A stretch of 64,000 nucleotides of DNA from Edwardsiella hoshinae NBRC 105699 = ATCC 33379 (GTDB taxonomy: Bacteria > Pseudomonadota > Gammaproteobacteria > Enterobacterales > Enterobacteriaceae). The DNA lies in the NCBI RefSeq assembly GCF_000474215.1, contig NZ_BAUC01000018.1, forward strand, positions 1-64,000. Reading direction: 5' to 3'. Numbering within the stretch: position 1 is the first letter of the stretch; the number at the start of each line of letters is the position of its first letter. The translations under genes were made by a program, and so were the position numbers. Of this stretch, positions 40,659 to 51,814 are shown piece after piece. The notes under the pieces were generated by a model. It did no database searches. It saw nothing but the letters and a program-made list of their open reading frames with translations, and was not told the origin of the DNA.

Positions 40659-41291
40659 TTACTCCGGCAGACATACGCCAATGCCGCCCAGGCCGCAATA
40701 CCCTTGTGGGTGTTTATACAGGTACTGTTGATGCGCCTCTTCCGCATAGTAGAAGGGGCCTGCGGGCGTGATCTCGGTAGTAATGGCGCGAAGATCGCCC
40801 GCCTGTTGCATCGCTTGGGCGAAATGCGTCCGGCTGTCCTGGGCGGCCTGCAATTGCTGTGACGTCAGTGGGAACAATGCTGAACGGTATTGGCTACCGA
40901 TGTCGTTACCTTGGCGCATGCCCTGGGCTGGATCGTGGTTTTGCCAGAATAGGCGCAGCAGCGTGGGATAGTCGATACGTGTTGGATCGAAGACCACACG
41001 TACCGTCTCGGCGTGACCGGTTTGACCGCTGCATACCTCGGAGTAGGTGGGGTTTGGCGTCACTCCACCACTGTAGCCAGCCGCGGTGCTATACACCCCC
41101 GGTTGCTGCCAGAAGAGGCGTTCGACGCCCCAGAAGCAGCCCATGGCAAACAGCGCCTCTTCCATACCGCGAGGGACGCCATAGCGCGCATGGCCGTTAA
41201 CCGCATGCAGCGGGTTAATCATCATTGCTTGGCTACGCCCGGGTAACGCCTGAGTGGGGGCCAAGGGCAGGGCATCGTGAGCGTTGTGCAA
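40659..41291 (-). CDS. msrA: Peptide methionine sulfoxide reductase MsrA
   Basis: Reduces methionine-S-sulfoxide in proteins after oxidative damage. I place the start at TTG 41289-41291, five bases after GGAGG; this leaves 14 residues before the conserved ALPGR, exactly as in E. coli. The protein has 210 residues. The catalytic Cys52 lies in GCFWGVE, substrate residues in YEEAHQQYL-type context ([11 protein letters not shown]), and resolving cysteines near the end in [11 protein letters not shown]. Divergent from tamA; its own downstream sequence is the paeA upstream region. Confidence 0.94.
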   Translation of the reverse strand: MHNAHDALPLAPTQALPGRSQAMMINPLHAVNGHARYGVPRGMEEALFAMGCFWGVERLFWQQPGVYSTAAGYSGGVTPNPTYSEVCSGQTGHAETVRVVFDPTRIDYPTLLRLFWQNHDPAQGMRQGNDIGSQYRSALFPLTSQQLQAAQDSRTHFAQAMQQAGDLRAITTEITPAGPFYYAEEAHQQYLYKHPQGYCGLGGIGVCLPE

Positions 41292-41384
41292 AATATCCTC
41301 CAAAAGCTAATAAATAGGCAGTTGAGCGGCGAAAAATCTGAAAACGTATGCGGAGCCGTCCTAGGCAAGAGGTGACTCGTTGTA

Positions 41385-41413
41385 TTGTGAATAACAGTCT
41401 AATCTCGAATAAT
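41385..41413 (+). promoter_or_regulatory. Candidate tamA promoter
   Basis: TTGTGA (41385-41390), 17 bases, AATAAT (41408-41413). It predicts a leader of about 147 bases before tamA. Boxes match at 4 and 5 of 6 positions. Confidence 0.45.
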
Positions 41414-41566
41414 CATGATTTTCCTGTTTCGTTGTATCCCACGCCGACTTTGCGCACAATATGTCCGCATGAGTGCGTCGTTGAAGGGAGAGCTCGCGCC
41501 TAGGCCAGCGCGGGGATGTACGGCGGTGGAGAGAGTGTTAGCGTTACGTTTACTGCGGGAGTTTGC

Positions 41567-43303
41567 ATGCCACGATTGCCTAAGGTTGGCCTACTGTGTC
41601 TGTTATTGGTTGCGCCATTGGCGCATGCCGCGCAACTGAAACTGGTGGTAGAGGGGTTAAGCGGACGGCTGCAAAAAAATGTGAATGCCACGCTGTCGAC
41701 CATCGGCGAGGATGAGATCAGCAATGATGGTCGTTTTCGGGTACGTGCCGCAGACGCTATTCGCCAAGGTTTACGGGCCTTGGGCTATTTCCAGCCGACT
41801 ATCGAATTCTCCTATCGTCCAGGATCTGCGTTTTCGCGTCCGCAATTGATAGCGCAGGTGACGCCGGGCGAGCCGGTACGCATCGCCGGACTGAACGTCC
41901 GTATTCGTGGCGAGGCCAAGGATGATCCCGCCTATCAGGCGTTGCTGGCGAGCGCTTTACCGCCCATCGGCAGTATATTGGACCAAGGCGACTACGATAG
42001 TTTAAAGAGCGCCCTGAACTCGCTGGCGTTGCAGCGTGGCTATTTCGACGCCACCATGCCAGTGCATCAACTCGGGGTGATCGAGGATCAGCATAAGGCC
42101 TATTGGGACATCGAATTCGATAGCGGGGCGCGTTACCGTTTTGGCGCTGTGCAGTTTAGCGGTTCGCAGATCCGCACACCTTATCTGCAAAATCTGCGTC
42201 CCTTCACGTCGGGCGATTATTACAATGCGGGCGAACTGGCTAAGTTCAGCGGCAATCTGTCGGCGACGAACTGGTTTAATTCGGTGGTGGTTTCGCCCAA
42301 TTTTAAAGCGGTCGGGGCGGATCATACCCTGCCGATGCAGGCGGTAGTAACGCCGCGTAGCCGTAACATGGTTGATCTCGGGGGCGGTTACGCCACCGAT
42401 GTCGGGCCACGCTTGAAGATCGGTTGGAAGCGCCCTTGGACGAACTCCTATGGTCATAGCCTGGATACCTCGCTCAACCTCTCAGGGCCGGAGCAGACGG
42501 TGGACTTCAACTATAAGATCCCGCTGCTGAAGAACCCGCTGGAGCAGTACTATCTGGTGCAGGGCGGTTTTCAACGCACCGATCTGAATGATACCGAGTC
42601 CGATGCCACCACTCTGAATGTGGCGCGCTACTGGGATCTGTCTAGTGGCTGGCAACGGGGGATCAACCTGCGTTGGAGCCTCGATCACTTTACCCAAGGC
42701 AACACCACCGAGACCGCCATGCTGCTTTATCCCGGTGTCAGCGTGAACCGCACCCGCTCACGCGGCGGGCTGATGCCAACCTGGGGTGACACGCAGCGTT
42801 ACTCACTGGAGGTCTCCAACATGAGCTGGGGATCGGCGGTCGACTTCGCGGTGATCCAGGCGCAGAACGTCTGGATCCGTACCCTGGCGGAAAAGCACCG
42901 TTTCGTGGTACGTGGCAATCTGGGGTGGATTGAAACCAATGACTTCAATAAGGTTCCCCCCTCTTTGCGTTTTTTCGCCGGCGGTGATCGCAGTATCCGC
43001 GGTTATAAATACAAGTCGATTTCGCCCAAGGATAGCGATGGCAAGTTGACGGGGGCCTCGCGCTTGGTGACCGGTTCGTTAGAGTATCAATACAATCTGA
43101 GCGGTAAGTGGTGGGGGGGCGCCTTCATCGATTCCGGTGAGGCGGTAAACGATATTACTAAGAGTAATTTTCATACCGGTGCTGGCGTCGGACTGATCTG
43201 GGTCTCGCCGGTCGGCCCGATCCGACTCAACTTAGCCGTACCGGTCGGCAATGAGGATAAACACGATTTGCAGTTTTACATCGGACTGGGGCCTGAGTTA
43301 TGA
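41567..43303 (+). CDS. tamA: Translocation and assembly module subunit TamA
   Basis: Outer-membrane Omp85 protein that, with TamB, moves phospholipid and helps assemble autotransporters. The start is ATG 41567 with GGGAG upstream, giving 578 residues and a signal peptide ending near residue 22 (AHA-A). Three POTRA domains (about 25-270) precede the 16-strand barrel. The L6 signature [13 protein letters not shown] is present and the last strand ends [11 protein letters not shown]. The upstream ATG at 41516 would hide the signal peptide. Its stop overlaps tamB (ATGA). Confidence 0.95.
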   Translation: MPRLPKVGLLCLLLVAPLAHAAQLKLVVEGLSGRLQKNVNATLSTIGEDEISNDGRFRVRAADAIRQGLRALGYFQPTIEFSYRPGSAFSRPQLIAQVTPGEPVRIAGLNVRIRGEAKDDPAYQALLASALPPIGSILDQGDYDSLKSALNSLALQRGYFDATMPVHQLGVIEDQHKAYWDIEFDSGARYRFGAVQFSGSQIRTPYLQNLRPFTSGDYYNAGELAKFSGNLSATNWFNSVVVSPNFKAVGADHTLPMQAVVTPRSRNMVDLGGGYATDVGPRLKIGWKRPWTNSYGHSLDTSLNLSGPEQTVDFNYKIPLLKNPLEQYYLVQGGFQRTDLNDTESDATTLNVARYWDLSSGWQRGINLRWSLDHFTQGNTTETAMLLYPGVSVNRTRSRGGLMPTWGDTQRYSLEVSNMSWGSAVDFAVIQAQNVWIRTLAEKHRFVVRGNLGWIETNDFNKVPPSLRFFAGGDRSIRGYKYKSISPKDSDGKLTGASRLVTGSLEYQYNLSGKWWGGAFIDSGEAVNDITKSNFHTGAGVGLIWVSPVGPIRLNLAVPVGNEDKHDLQFYIGLGPEL

Positions 43304-46300
43304 GGCTGTATAACATCTCGCGCTATGTGTTGATGGCGTTATTGGGGCTACTGCTGTTGGTGGTGGCGCTAGTCGGGGCATTGATGACGCAGAGCGGATT
43401 ACATTTAGCTCTGAATGCCGCCGCACGCTGGGTTCCCGGTTTGGAGATCGGTCGTGTAGAAGGCGGATGGCGAGATCTAACTCTGAGCGATGTCGGCTAC
43501 CGTATGCCGGGCGTGGCAGTACAGGTTGGTCAGTTTCATCTGTCGTTGGATATTGGCTGTTTAAAGCAGAGCGAGTTGTGCCTGAATGTGCTGAGTGCGC
43601 AGCGGGTGCGTGTCGATGTGAATACTCAAGCGTTGCCGCCGAGCGAACCGCAGACGGTGCCGGTGCAGCCGTTGGGGCGTTTGCATACCCCCTATCCGTT
43701 GTTGGTGCGTTTGTTGCGCCTCGACGATGTGCAGGTCAACGTCGATGGGACGGCGATCGCCTTGACGTCGCTGCGTAGCGGAGCGGCGTGGCGTGCGCAG
43801 AGTGTGCGTGTGCTACCCAGCCATATTCAGGGGCTGCGCATCGTAGTCGCGCAGGCGCGCGCATCATCACCGACGCCACCGCCGGCGTCCTCCAGCGCAC
43901 AGACGATGCCTGAATCATTAGGCGAAACCTTGACGACCCTGTTCTCTCGTCCATTACTGCCCGCATTGACGGGGCGAGATCTGCCACTGGATGTGGCGAT
44001 CAGCCGTATCTCGGCCGAACAGGTGCAGATCCAGGCGGCGAGTGAGTTGGCTATCTCCTCATTAGAGCTACGTGCGGCCGTGGATCAGCACCGCTTGGTC
44101 TTGCATACCCTAAAGATCCGCGCGGCGCAGGGGGCATTGACGGCTCGGGGTAACGCACGGCTCACTGGCGATTGGCCGTTAGATTTACAACTGAATGCCA
44201 GTGTCAATCAGGCGCCCTTGAAGGGGGAAAAACTCCGTTTGGCACTGACGGGAGCGTTATACGGCAAGGTGGCGCTTGACGCCAACCTCTCCGGCCCGCT
44301 GCGGGCAACCTTGCGGGGCGAGGCTCAATTGGCTAAGGCGGGTCTACCTCTGTCGCTGACTCTCGATAGTAACGGCCTGCGTTGGCCATTAAGCGCGCCC
44401 CCCGACTACCAGGTTGATGCATTGAAACTGCGCCTGGCGGGAAGCGCGCATGACTACCGTTTGCAACTGAGCGGCGCTTTCCGAGGCAAGGGGCTGCCGG
44501 ACGCACGTGTTGATCTACAGGGTAACGGTAATGAGCGGCAGTTTACCCTGAGTAAACTACAGCTGGCGGCGTTGGATGGTCAGGCGGAGGTACAGGGGGT
44601 GGCCGACTGGAGCAAGGCGATCAGTTGGCGCGCCAATCTGACACTGGCGGGGATCAATACCGGTCGCCAATGGCCCGAGTGGCCCTCGAAATTGACAGGT
44701 AAGCTGGAGACGCGCGGTAGCCTGTACGGCGGTAGTTGGCAGCTAAACGTACCCCAGTTGCAGCTGGCGGGGCGGATTAAACAAAATACGGTCGATGTGC
44801 GTGGTCAATTACGCGGTAATCAGGCCGGACAGTGGCAGATCCCACAGTTGCATGTCGCATTGGGGCGCAATCGCATCGACGTTAACGGTGATCTGGCCGA
44901 GAAGCGCTGGTCGCTAGATGTCGGCATCGATGCACCGCATTTGGATGGTACGCTGCCGGGGTTGGCCGGTACGGCGCGCGGCACGTTGAAGTTACGTGGC
45001 GATCGTCAGGCACCGCAGTTATTGGCCGATCTACAGGCGAACGGGCTACGTTGGCAGGCGCTGACTATTCGCCACGTGGCGTTGTTGGGCGATGTACGCT
45101 CTGATAAGCAGATCCAAGGAAAATTGGATCTGCGGGTGGATCAGTTACAGCAGGGCGAGATCGCGATAAGCCAGCTCACCCTGCGTGCTGGGGGAAATGA
45201 GCGTCAGCATCGCCTCCAGTTGGTGGTTCAGGGAACGCCAGTGGCTGGCCAACTAACGTTGAACGGTAGTTTGGCGCAGGATAAGCAGAGTTGGAGCGGT
45301 AGTTTAACGAATACCGACTTCACGACCCCGGTTGGGGAGTGGCGTCTGACGCGCCCGATCGCATTGAATTATCGTGTTGCCAAGCAACAAATGGCTATCG
45401 GTCCACACTGTTGGGCCAATCCCCATGCCCGCCTGTGTATACCGCAGACGATCGAGGTAGGGGAAAGCGGTCACGCCAGCCTGGTGTTAGAGCGTTTCGA
45501 TTTGGCGATGCTGCAACCCTTCCTCGGGCCGGATAGTCAAGTGAGCGGGAGCTTCAGTGGACGGGCGCAGGCGACCTGGCAGGCGGGGCAAGGACTGCCG
45601 CAGGCAGGGCTAACCTTGAATGGCGATGGGGTGAAGATCAGCCAGAATGTGCAAGGGAATACACTGCCGATAGCTCTGAACCAGGTGACGCTGGAGGCGC
45701 GTCTGACGCAGGGACAGGCTCGGTTAACCTGGCTGTTGGGCATCGCTGGCAATGGTCAGTTGCGCGGTGACGTGCGTGTCGCCAATCTGTTGGGAGCGCG
45801 TAACCTGTCTGGTAATGTCGCGATCGATCGCTTCTCCCTGGCACTACTGAATCCGGCCTTGATGAAAGGGGAGAAGGCGCAAGGGATGTTGAATGCGGCC
45901 CTGCGCTTGGGGGGGACGACGTTGCATCCGCAACTGTATGGCCGCTTGGCACTGGCGGGGGTCGATATCGATGGCCAATTCATGCCGTTCGATGTCACCG
46001 ATGCCAATCTGGCAATCGATTTTGCGGGCGTGAGTTCAGTCTTGCAAGGCGTGATCAAGACGTCCCAGGGACAGTTGAATCTGTCGGGTAACGCCGATTG
46101 GCGTAATCTGAACGCTTGGCGGGCGAGTATCGCCGCTAAGGGAACCCGATTACGGGTGACTGTGCCACCGATGGTACGTCTCGACGTCTCGCCGAATATT
46201 GTCTTCGAGGCATCGCCCGAACAGTTGTCGTTAAATGGACGGGTCGATATCCCCTGGGCTCGCATCACGGTGCAGGAGTTGCCGGAGAGTGCGGTCGGCG

Positions 46301-47073
46301 TCTCCGCTGACGAGGTGATGCTGAACAATGCTCATCAACCGATCAAGCCGGCGACGGCGTCCATCCCATTGCACACCGATCTGACCATTGCCATCGGCAA
46401 TAACGTGCGCCTCTCGGCCTTCGGCCTCAAAGCGGCGCTCAAAGGTGAGCTGAAAGTGATCCAGAATCAGAACGGTTTGGGGCTGAACGGCCAGATTATG
46501 ATTCCGCAGGGGCGCTTTGCCGCCTACGGCCAGGATCTGTTGATTCGTCAAGGTGAGTTGGTTTTCGCCGGCCCGCCGGGTAATCCGTTGCTGAATATCG
46601 AGGCGGTGCGTAATCCCGAGTCGACAGCGAACGATGTTACGGTAGGTGTACGCGTCACGGGACTTGCCGATCAACCGAAACTGGAAGTATTCTCAGATCC
46701 GGCAATGTCACAACAAGAAGCCCTATCATATCTGTTGCGTGGCCAGGGATTGGACAGCACTGGCGCGGACAGTAACGCCATGACGTCGATGCTGATCGGT
46801 CTTGGTGTTGCGCAGAGTGGTAAGCTGGTGGGTAAAATCGGCGAAACCTTCGGCGTGAGTAATCTGACGCTGGATTCACAAGGGGTGGGTGACAGTTCTC
46901 AGGTTGTGGTCAGCGGTTATGTTCTGCCGGGACTACAGGTGAAGTACGGCGTGGGGATCTTTGATTCGCTGGCCACGCTGACGTTGCGTTACCGCCTGAT
47001 GCCGAATCTGTACCTGGAAGCGGTGTCTGGCGTGAATCAGGCACTTGATCTGCTCTATCAGTTTGAGTTTTAA
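43300..47073 (+). CDS. tamB: Translocation and assembly module subunit TamB
   Basis: Long inner-membrane-anchored periplasmic protein of the AsmA/TamB group that bridges to TamA and is thought to carry phospholipids along a hydrophobic beta groove. The protein has 1257 residues (E. coli 1259). One N-terminal membrane segment (about 8-30), a very long repetitive beta-rich region and the C-terminal DUF490 domain (about 900-1257) with [13 protein letters not shown] and SYLLRGQGL. The start overlaps the tamA stop by four bases; ytfP follows two bases after the stop. Confidence 0.95.
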   Translation: MRLYNISRYVLMALLGLLLLVVALVGALMTQSGLHLALNAAARWVPGLEIGRVEGGWRDLTLSDVGYRMPGVAVQVGQFHLSLDIGCLKQSELCLNVLSAQRVRVDVNTQALPPSEPQTVPVQPLGRLHTPYPLLVRLLRLDDVQVNVDGTAIALTSLRSGAAWRAQSVRVLPSHIQGLRIVVAQARASSPTPPPASSSAQTMPESLGETLTTLFSRPLLPALTGRDLPLDVAISRISAEQVQIQAASELAISSLELRAAVDQHRLVLHTLKIRAAQGALTARGNARLTGDWPLDLQLNASVNQAPLKGEKLRLALTGALYGKVALDANLSGPLRATLRGEAQLAKAGLPLSLTLDSNGLRWPLSAPPDYQVDALKLRLAGSAHDYRLQLSGAFRGKGLPDARVDLQGNGNERQFTLSKLQLAALDGQAEVQGVADWSKAISWRANLTLAGINTGRQWPEWPSKLTGKLETRGSLYGGSWQLNVPQLQLAGRIKQNTVDVRGQLRGNQAGQWQIPQLHVALGRNRIDVNGDLAEKRWSLDVGIDAPHLDGTLPGLAGTARGTLKLRGDRQAPQLLADLQANGLRWQALTIRHVALLGDVRSDKQIQGKLDLRVDQLQQGEIAISQLTLRAGGNERQHRLQLVVQGTPVAGQLTLNGSLAQDKQSWSGSLTNTDFTTPVGEWRLTRPIALNYRVAKQQMAIGPHCWANPHARLCIPQTIEVGESGHASLVLERFDLAMLQPFLGPDSQVSGSFSGRAQATWQAGQGLPQAGLTLNGDGVKISQNVQGNTLPIALNQVTLEARLTQGQARLTWLLGIAGNGQLRGDVRVANLLGARNLSGNVAIDRFSLALLNPALMKGEKAQGMLNAALRLGGTTLHPQLYGRLALAGVDIDGQFMPFDVTDANLAIDFAGVSSVLQGVIKTSQGQLNLSGNADWRNLNAWRASIAAKGTRLRVTVPPMVRLDVSPNIVFEASPEQLSLNGRVDIPWARITVQELPESAVGVSADEVMLNNAHQPIKPATASIPLHTDLTIAIGNNVRLSAFGLKAALKGELKVIQNQNGLGLNGQIMIPQGRFAAYGQDLLIRQGELVFAGPPGNPLLNIEAVRNPESTANDVTVGVRVTGLADQPKLEVFSDPAMSQQEALSYLLRGQGLDSTGADSNAMTSMLIGLGVAQSGKLVGKIGETFGVSNLTLDSQGVGDSSQVVVSGYVLPGLQVKYGVGIFDSLATLTLRYRLMPNLYLEAVSGVNQALDLLYQFEF

Positions 47074-47075
47074 CC

Positions 47076-47426
47076 ATGCGAGTGATTGTCTACGGAAGTC
47101 TGCGCCGTAAGCAGGGCAACAGCCACTGGATGACCAATGCCACCTGGCTGGGCGATTATGTACTGGAGGGCTACGAGCTGTATGATCTTGGCCATTATCC
47201 GGCGGTAGTGCCAGGTGAGGGGAAGGTTTATTGCGAAGTGTATCGTATCACCTCATCAATTCTGGCGGAGCTGGATGAGCTGAAGAGCAACAGTAAGGAT
47301 TATCGGCGTGAGTTGATTAAAACCCCGTATGGCGTCGCCTGGATCTACATCTATCTCAATGAGGTGAGTGGATTGCCGCGTATCGTTAGCGGCGATTGGC
47401 TAAAGCGTGATGGTGATGTAGCGTGA
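47076..47426 (+). CDS. ytfP: Gamma-glutamylcyclotransferase-like protein YtfP
   Basis: Small protein of the GGCT fold. Its relatives cyclise gamma-glutamylamines, but the E. coli role is unknown. The protein has 116 residues. The YGSLR binding-loop motif (residues 6-10) and the acidic residue in LAELDELKS are conserved. NSHWMTNATWLGDY and the GLPRIVSGDWL end match E. coli YtfP. Two bases after tamB, so translated from the same mRNA, and followed by a strong bidirectional terminator. Confidence 0.93.
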   Translation: MRVIVYGSLRRKQGNSHWMTNATWLGDYVLEGYELYDLGHYPAVVPGEGKVYCEVYRITSSILAELDELKSNSKDYRRELIKTPYGVAWIYIYLNEVSGLPRIVSGDWLKRDGDVA

Positions 47427-47431
47427 AAGAC

Positions 47432-47462
47432 AAAAAACACCGCCAATGGCGGTGTTTTTTTT
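47432..47462. terminator. Bidirectional terminator between ytfP and ppa
   Basis: AAAAAACACCGCC/GGCGGTGTTTTTT with loop AAT: 13 paired bases with a T run on both strands, serving ytfP (plus) and ppa (minus). Confidence 0.95.
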
Positions 47463-47476
47463 AACACGTTAAGCGA

Positions 47477-48007
47477 TTACTTGTTCTTAGCGCGTTCGAA
47501 AGAGGCGATGATTTCGGCCTTAGCGGCGTCGGCGTTATCCCAGCCGTCAACCTTGACCCACTTGCCTTTTTCCAGATCTTTGTAGTGCTCAAAGAAGTGC
47601 GCGATCTGGGCGCGCAGCAGTTCCGGCAGGTCGTTCACATCGTTGATGTGATCGTACTCTTTGGTCAGTTTGCTGTGCGGAACGGCGACCAGTTTGGCGT
47701 CTTCGCCAGCTTCGTCGGTCATCTTCAGTACACCGACCGGGCGGCAACGGATCACTGAGCCCGGCTGCAACGGATACGGCGTCGGAACCAGCACGTCAAC
47801 CGGGTCACCGTCCAGGGACAGAGTGTGGTTGATGTAACCGTAGTTGCACGGGTAGAACATAGCGGTAGACATGAAGCGGTCTACGAACAGGGCGCCAGTG
47901 TCTTTGTCGATTTCATATTTGATCGGATCGGCGTTAGCCGGGATTTCGATCACTACATAGATATCTTCCGGCATATCTTTACCGGCCGGGACGTTGATCA
48001 AGCTCAT
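47477..48007 (-). CDS. ppa: Inorganic pyrophosphatase
   Basis: Splits pyrophosphate to two phosphates, pulling biosynthetic reactions forward. The protein has 176 residues, the type I hexameric enzyme of E. coli length. Metal and substrate residues are visible in [32 protein letters not shown] (the catalytic Asp cluster) and [16 protein letters not shown] precedes the ATG. Terminates at the shared hairpin with ytfP. The -10 box appears to lie in the palindrome at 48036-48066. Confidence 0.98.
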   Translation of the reverse strand: MSLINVPAGKDMPEDIYVVIEIPANADPIKYEIDKDTGALFVDRFMSTAMFYPCNYGYINHTLSLDGDPVDVLVPTPYPLQPGSVIRCRPVGVLKMTDEAGEDAKLVAVPHSKLTKEYDHINDVNDLPELLRAQIAHFFEHYKDLEKGKWVKVDGWDNADAAKAEIIASFERAKNK

Positions 48008-48035
48008 GTCGGTTTCCTTTCATCAAACCAGAAAT

Positions 48036-48066
48036 GGAGTGACGGCTATTATAGCCGCCACTCCAC
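48036..48066 (-). promoter_or_regulatory. Palindrome with probable ppa -10 box, possible fbp terminator
   Basis: TGGAGTG and CGGCTA (48036-48049) pair with TAGCCG and CACTCCA (48053-48066) around a TTA centre, with one mismatch. On the minus strand the centre reads TATAAT, a perfect -10 box about 40 bases before the ppa ATG. The same hairpin lies 45 bases after the fbp stop, so it may both end fbp mRNA and start ppa mRNA. The -35 region is poor. Confidence 0.55.
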
Positions 48067-48111
48067 AAATGAACAGAGCATGGCGCGTAATGCGCCTTGC
48101 CTGACGCGGGA

Positions 48112-49116
48112 TTATTCGTCGGGGAACTGATGCATGAAATGTTCAGCATCGTCGACCATGGCGCGGCTGCCGACAAAGAAGGGGCAACGCTGGTGCAGAT
48201 GGTCTGGTTCGATGTCCAGAATGCGCCGGAAGCCATCGCTGGCTTTGCCTCCGGCCTGTTCCGCCAGGAAGGACATGGGGTTGCACTCGTACAGCAGGCG
48301 CAGCTTACCTTGCGGATGGCTAGCGGTGCTGGGGTAGATGTAGATGCCGCCCTTCAGCAGGTTGCGATGGAAGTCCGCTACCAGCGAGCCGATATAGCGT
48401 GAGGTATAGGGGCGCTGCGTTGCGCTATCTTGCTCTTGGCAGTACTTGATGTACTTCTTCACGCCCAACGGGAATTTGATGTAATTACCTTCGTTGATCG
48501 AGTACATATTGCCGTTGTGTGGGAAACGCAGGCGCTCGTGGGAGAGACAGAACACCCCTAGAGAGGGATCATAGGTGAAAGCGTGTACCCCGTTACCGGT
48601 GGTATAAACCAGCATAGTTGAGGAGCCGTACACCACATAGCCCGCCGCTACCTGGCGGTTGCCTGGCTGGAGAAAGTCCTCGCGCGTCACCGGCGTGCCG
48701 AGCGGCGTAATGCGACGATAAATGGAGAAAATGGTCCCGACAGAGACGTTGACATCGATGTTGGAGGAGCCATCCAGCGGATCCATCAGTACGACATATT
48801 TGGCGTTATTGGCGCGGTCGCCTTCGAAGATGACAATATCGTCCTCTTCCTCGGAGGCGATCCCCGCCACCTCACCGCGCGCCTTCAGCGCCGCCTTGAG
48901 TTTTTCGTTAGCGTACAGATCCAGTTTCATCTGTACTTCACCTTGAATGTTTTCAACACCGCTGGCACCGATGATATCGACCAGTCCCGCTTTGTTGATA
49001 TCGCGGTGGATGATTTTGGCGCCCAGTTTTATTGCGGAGAGAAGCGCGGTAAGCTCACCAGTAGCGTGAGGAAAGTCCTGCTGTTTTTCGACGATAAACT
49101 CGCCTAGCGTTTTCAT
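48112..49116 (-). CDS. fbp: Fructose-1,6-bisphosphatase class I
   Basis: Key gluconeogenic step, fructose-1,6-bisphosphate to fructose-6-phosphate. The protein has 334 residues (E. coli 332). [21 protein letters not shown] is the metal and substrate signature (about 112-132). The [10 protein letters not shown] loop and the C-terminal [10 protein letters not shown] segment are intact. Divergent from mpl as in E. coli, with a GC-poor promoter region between (49117-49283). Confidence 0.97.
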   Translation of the reverse strand: MKTLGEFIVEKQQDFPHATGELTALLSAIKLGAKIIHRDINKAGLVDIIGASGVENIQGEVQMKLDLYANEKLKAALKARGEVAGIASEEEDDIVIFEGDRANNAKYVVLMDPLDGSSNIDVNVSVGTIFSIYRRITPLGTPVTREDFLQPGNRQVAAGYVVYGSSTMLVYTTGNGVHAFTYDPSLGVFCLSHERLRFPHNGNMYSINEGNYIKFPLGVKKYIKYCQEQDSATQRPYTSRYIGSLVADFHRNLLKGGIYIYPSTASHPQGKLRLLYECNPMSFLAEQAGGKASDGFRRILDIEPDHLHQRCPFFVGSRAMVDDAEHFMHQFPDE

Positions 49117-49220
49117 GTCACATTTCCTGATTGTGAGGAGTAGCGATCTTTTTTACAAACCGCCAACGTTTTCGCAGCGTATTTTAGCTAATGTATGGGG
49201 GCATTCCTAGGCAATTTCCT

Positions 49221-49249
49221 TTCGCCAGCGCTGGAGTCAGCGTTAGAAT
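49221..49249 (+). promoter_or_regulatory. Candidate mpl promoter
   Basis: TTCGCC (49221-49226), 17 bases, TAGAAT (49244-49249); start near 49256, about 28 bases before the mpl ATG. The -35 box is weak. Confidence 0.4.
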
Positions 49250-49283
49250 GTGAACTAAATCAATGCAATCTACTGGAAGTATT

Positions 49284-50654
49284 ATGCGCATTCATATTCT
49301 TGGAGTCTGCGGCACGTTTATGGGCGGGCTAGCATTGCTGGCTCGCCAGCTGGGGCATGAGGTTACGGGGTCGGACGCCAATGTCTACCCGCCGATGAGT
49401 ACGCTATTGCAACAGCAGGGCATCACCCTGTTGGAGGGCTATGATCCCGCTCATCTGGATCCTCAGCCGGATCTGGTGATCATCGGGAATGCGATGGCGC
49501 GCGGCAACCCGTGCGTCGAGACGATTCTGGAACGAAATATTCCTTACGTCTCTGGCCCGCAGTGGTTGCATGATGAGGTCTTACGCCACCGCTGGGTGAT
49601 TGCTGTCGCGGGTACTCATGGTAAGACCACTACCGCCGGGATGGTCAACTGGATCCTTGAGGCCTGTGGCTATCAACCCGGCTTTGTCATCGGTGGCGTA
49701 CCAGGAAACTTTGAAGTGTCGGCCCGCCTAGGCGACAGTCCGTTTTTCGTCATCGAGGCGGATGAGTATGACTGCGCCTTCTTCGATAAGCGTTCCAAAT
49801 TTGTCCACTATTGCCCGCGTACGCTAATTCTGAATAATTTAGAGTTTGATCATGCGGATATCTTCGACGATCTACGGGCGATCCAGAAACAGTTCCATCA
49901 TTTGGTGCGTCTGGTGCCAGGCAAGGGGCGGATTATCTCGCCAGCGAACGATGCGAATCTGAAGCAGGTGCTGGCGATGGGATGCTGGAGTGAACAGGAA
50001 CAGAGTGGCGAAGGTGCCGCTTGGCATGCGCAAAAATTGTCGCCAGATGCCAGTCACTTTGCTGTGACCCTCGACGGCGAATCCGTCGGTGAGGTGGCGT
50101 GGTCGCTGGTGGGCGAGCACAATATGCATAACGGGCTGATGGCGATTGCCGCCGCCCGTCATGTCGGTGTCCCGCCTGCCGAAGCATGCCGGGCGTTGGC
50201 CAGCTTCATTAATGCGCGCCGTCGCCTAGAGTTGCGCGGTGAAGCCTATGGCGTCAGCGTCTACGACGATTTTGCCCATCATCCGACGGCGATTCTGGCT
50301 ACGCTGGCGGCCTTACGCGGCAAGGTTGGCGGTACTGCACGTATTTTGGCGGTACTGGAGCCTCGCTCGAATACCATGAAGATGGGGGTATGTAAGAATG
50401 AGCTGGCGCCGGCCTTGGGGCGAGCCGATGAGGTGTATCTGTATCAGCCACAGCACATTCCTTGGCAAGTGGTTGAGGTGGCTGAGGCTTGTGTGCAACC
50501 GGCACACTGGAGTGCCGATCTCGACACCTTAGTTGATATGATCGTCAAGAATGCCCAGCCAGGCGATCATATTCTGGTGATGAGTAATGGCGGTTTCGGC
50601 GGCATTCATGATCGCCTGCTACAGGCATTGGCACAGAAAGGCGCTCAACACTGA
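49284..50654 (+). CDS. mpl: UDP-MurNAc:L-alanyl-gamma-D-glutamyl-meso-DAP ligase Mpl
   Basis: Peptidoglycan recycling ligase that joins the salvaged tripeptide to UDP-MurNAc. The start is ATG 49284 (MRIHILGVCGTFMGG) with GGAAG upstream, giving 456 residues. Mur ligase features: N-terminal nucleotide fold, the ATP loop AVAGTHGKTTTAGM (about 106-119), EADEYDCAFFDKRSKF, the HNMHNGLMAIAAA segment and the C-terminal DDFAHHPTAILATL. Close to E. coli throughout. Ends at a very strong terminator. Confidence 0.97.
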   Translation: MRIHILGVCGTFMGGLALLARQLGHEVTGSDANVYPPMSTLLQQQGITLLEGYDPAHLDPQPDLVIIGNAMARGNPCVETILERNIPYVSGPQWLHDEVLRHRWVIAVAGTHGKTTTAGMVNWILEACGYQPGFVIGGVPGNFEVSARLGDSPFFVIEADEYDCAFFDKRSKFVHYCPRTLILNNLEFDHADIFDDLRAIQKQFHHLVRLVPGKGRIISPANDANLKQVLAMGCWSEQEQSGEGAAWHAQKLSPDASHFAVTLDGESVGEVAWSLVGEHNMHNGLMAIAAARHVGVPPAEACRALASFINARRRLELRGEAYGVSVYDDFAHHPTAILATLAALRGKVGGTARILAVLEPRSNTMKMGVCKNELAPALGRADEVYLYQPQHIPWQVVEVAEACVQPAHWSADLDTLVDMIVKNAQPGDHILVMSNGGFGGIHDRLLQALAQKGAQH

Positions 50655-50681
50655 GAGACGGTTCTCCCAACGGTAACGATG

Positions 50682-50720
50682 AAACAAGACAGCGCAGCCT
50701 CGGCTGCGCTGTCTTGTTTT
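50682..50720 (+). terminator. Strong terminator after mpl
   Basis: Perfect 17-bp stem (50682-50698 with 50703-50719) with a CTCG loop, followed by TTTT only if the last stem bases are counted. AAACAAG at the 5' side gives a T-rich end on both strands. It is the longest perfect stem I saw in the window and lies at the junction between the E. coli 96-minute and 73-minute regions. Confidence 0.85.
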
Positions 50721-50818
50721 CACCGCCACCGTTGAGAAGGTGTTGCCACCAGCGTGGCCATGCAGCGATGCGCTAAGGGAAACAGGTGCCGGGCGTGGCG
50801 CTAGGGGCGTGTGAGGGT

Positions 50819-50842
50819 AAAAAAAGCCCGGCAAGCGGGCTT
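50819..50842 (-). terminator. Terminator of argR
   Basis: Minus strand: AAGCCCG/CGGGCTT with a five-base loop and seven T residues, 46 bases after the argR stop. Confidence 0.9.
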
Positions 50843-50888
50843 ATTATGCGGAGAGGCGATACGCGACATCATGTCGCGCGGCGCGCGT

Positions 50889-51362
<474 letters not shown>

Positions 51363-51382
51363 TCACCGTAAGGTAGCTATAG

Positions 51383-51420
51383 ACGCTATCATTATGCATA
51401 TTTATGAATTTTTATGCAAT
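51383..51420 (-). promoter_or_regulatory. argR promoter with tandem ARG boxes
   Basis: Minus-strand promoter TTGCAT (51414-51419), 17 bases, CATAAT (51391-51396). Two ARG boxes cover it: 51403-51420 (core TGAATTTTTATGCA, 9 of 10 conserved positions) and 51383-51400 (6 of 10), separated by two bases. The two-base gap is the one known for E. coli argR, where it gives autoregulation. Confidence 0.65.
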
Positions 51421-51814
51421 TTTGTCTGTAAGAAAGCGTGTCATCATCGTCGCTTCACTAGGAAGTGGACGAATTCTAAAGCGTACTGGCGTAAGCAAAG
51501 AGGAAAAAAGAGAGCGGTCGCACGGAAAAGGTAAATGAAATGTTATTAATATGATGTTGTTGTAATGTAAATTATCGTCTGGATGTAATGCTGGCGTGAA
51601 TAAGGGCGGTGCGTGACGGGATCGCGCTGACGATTTGTTGCTATATCTTTCATCATTAAACCCTTTTTCCCATAAACATTGCAGCAGAGCATGGAATTAG
51701 TGTGTCAGCTCGCAATCTGAGTGTTAACAGATTGTTTTTTATAGAGTGATCAACTAAGGTGCTAAGCAATGCATTCACGGCATTCTCCATTTAAATAGTA
51801 ACAAGGAGTATAGA
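51421..51814. other. Upstream region of mdh, no gene
   Basis: About 390 bases, AT-rich from 51530 on, between divergent argR and mdh. No open frame with a ribosome site. Likely holds the mdh promoter and sites for ArcA and CRP known from E. coli, but I found no site I can defend; TTGTTT at 51732-51737 lacks a good -10. AAGGAG before mdh is clear. Confidence 0.45.
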
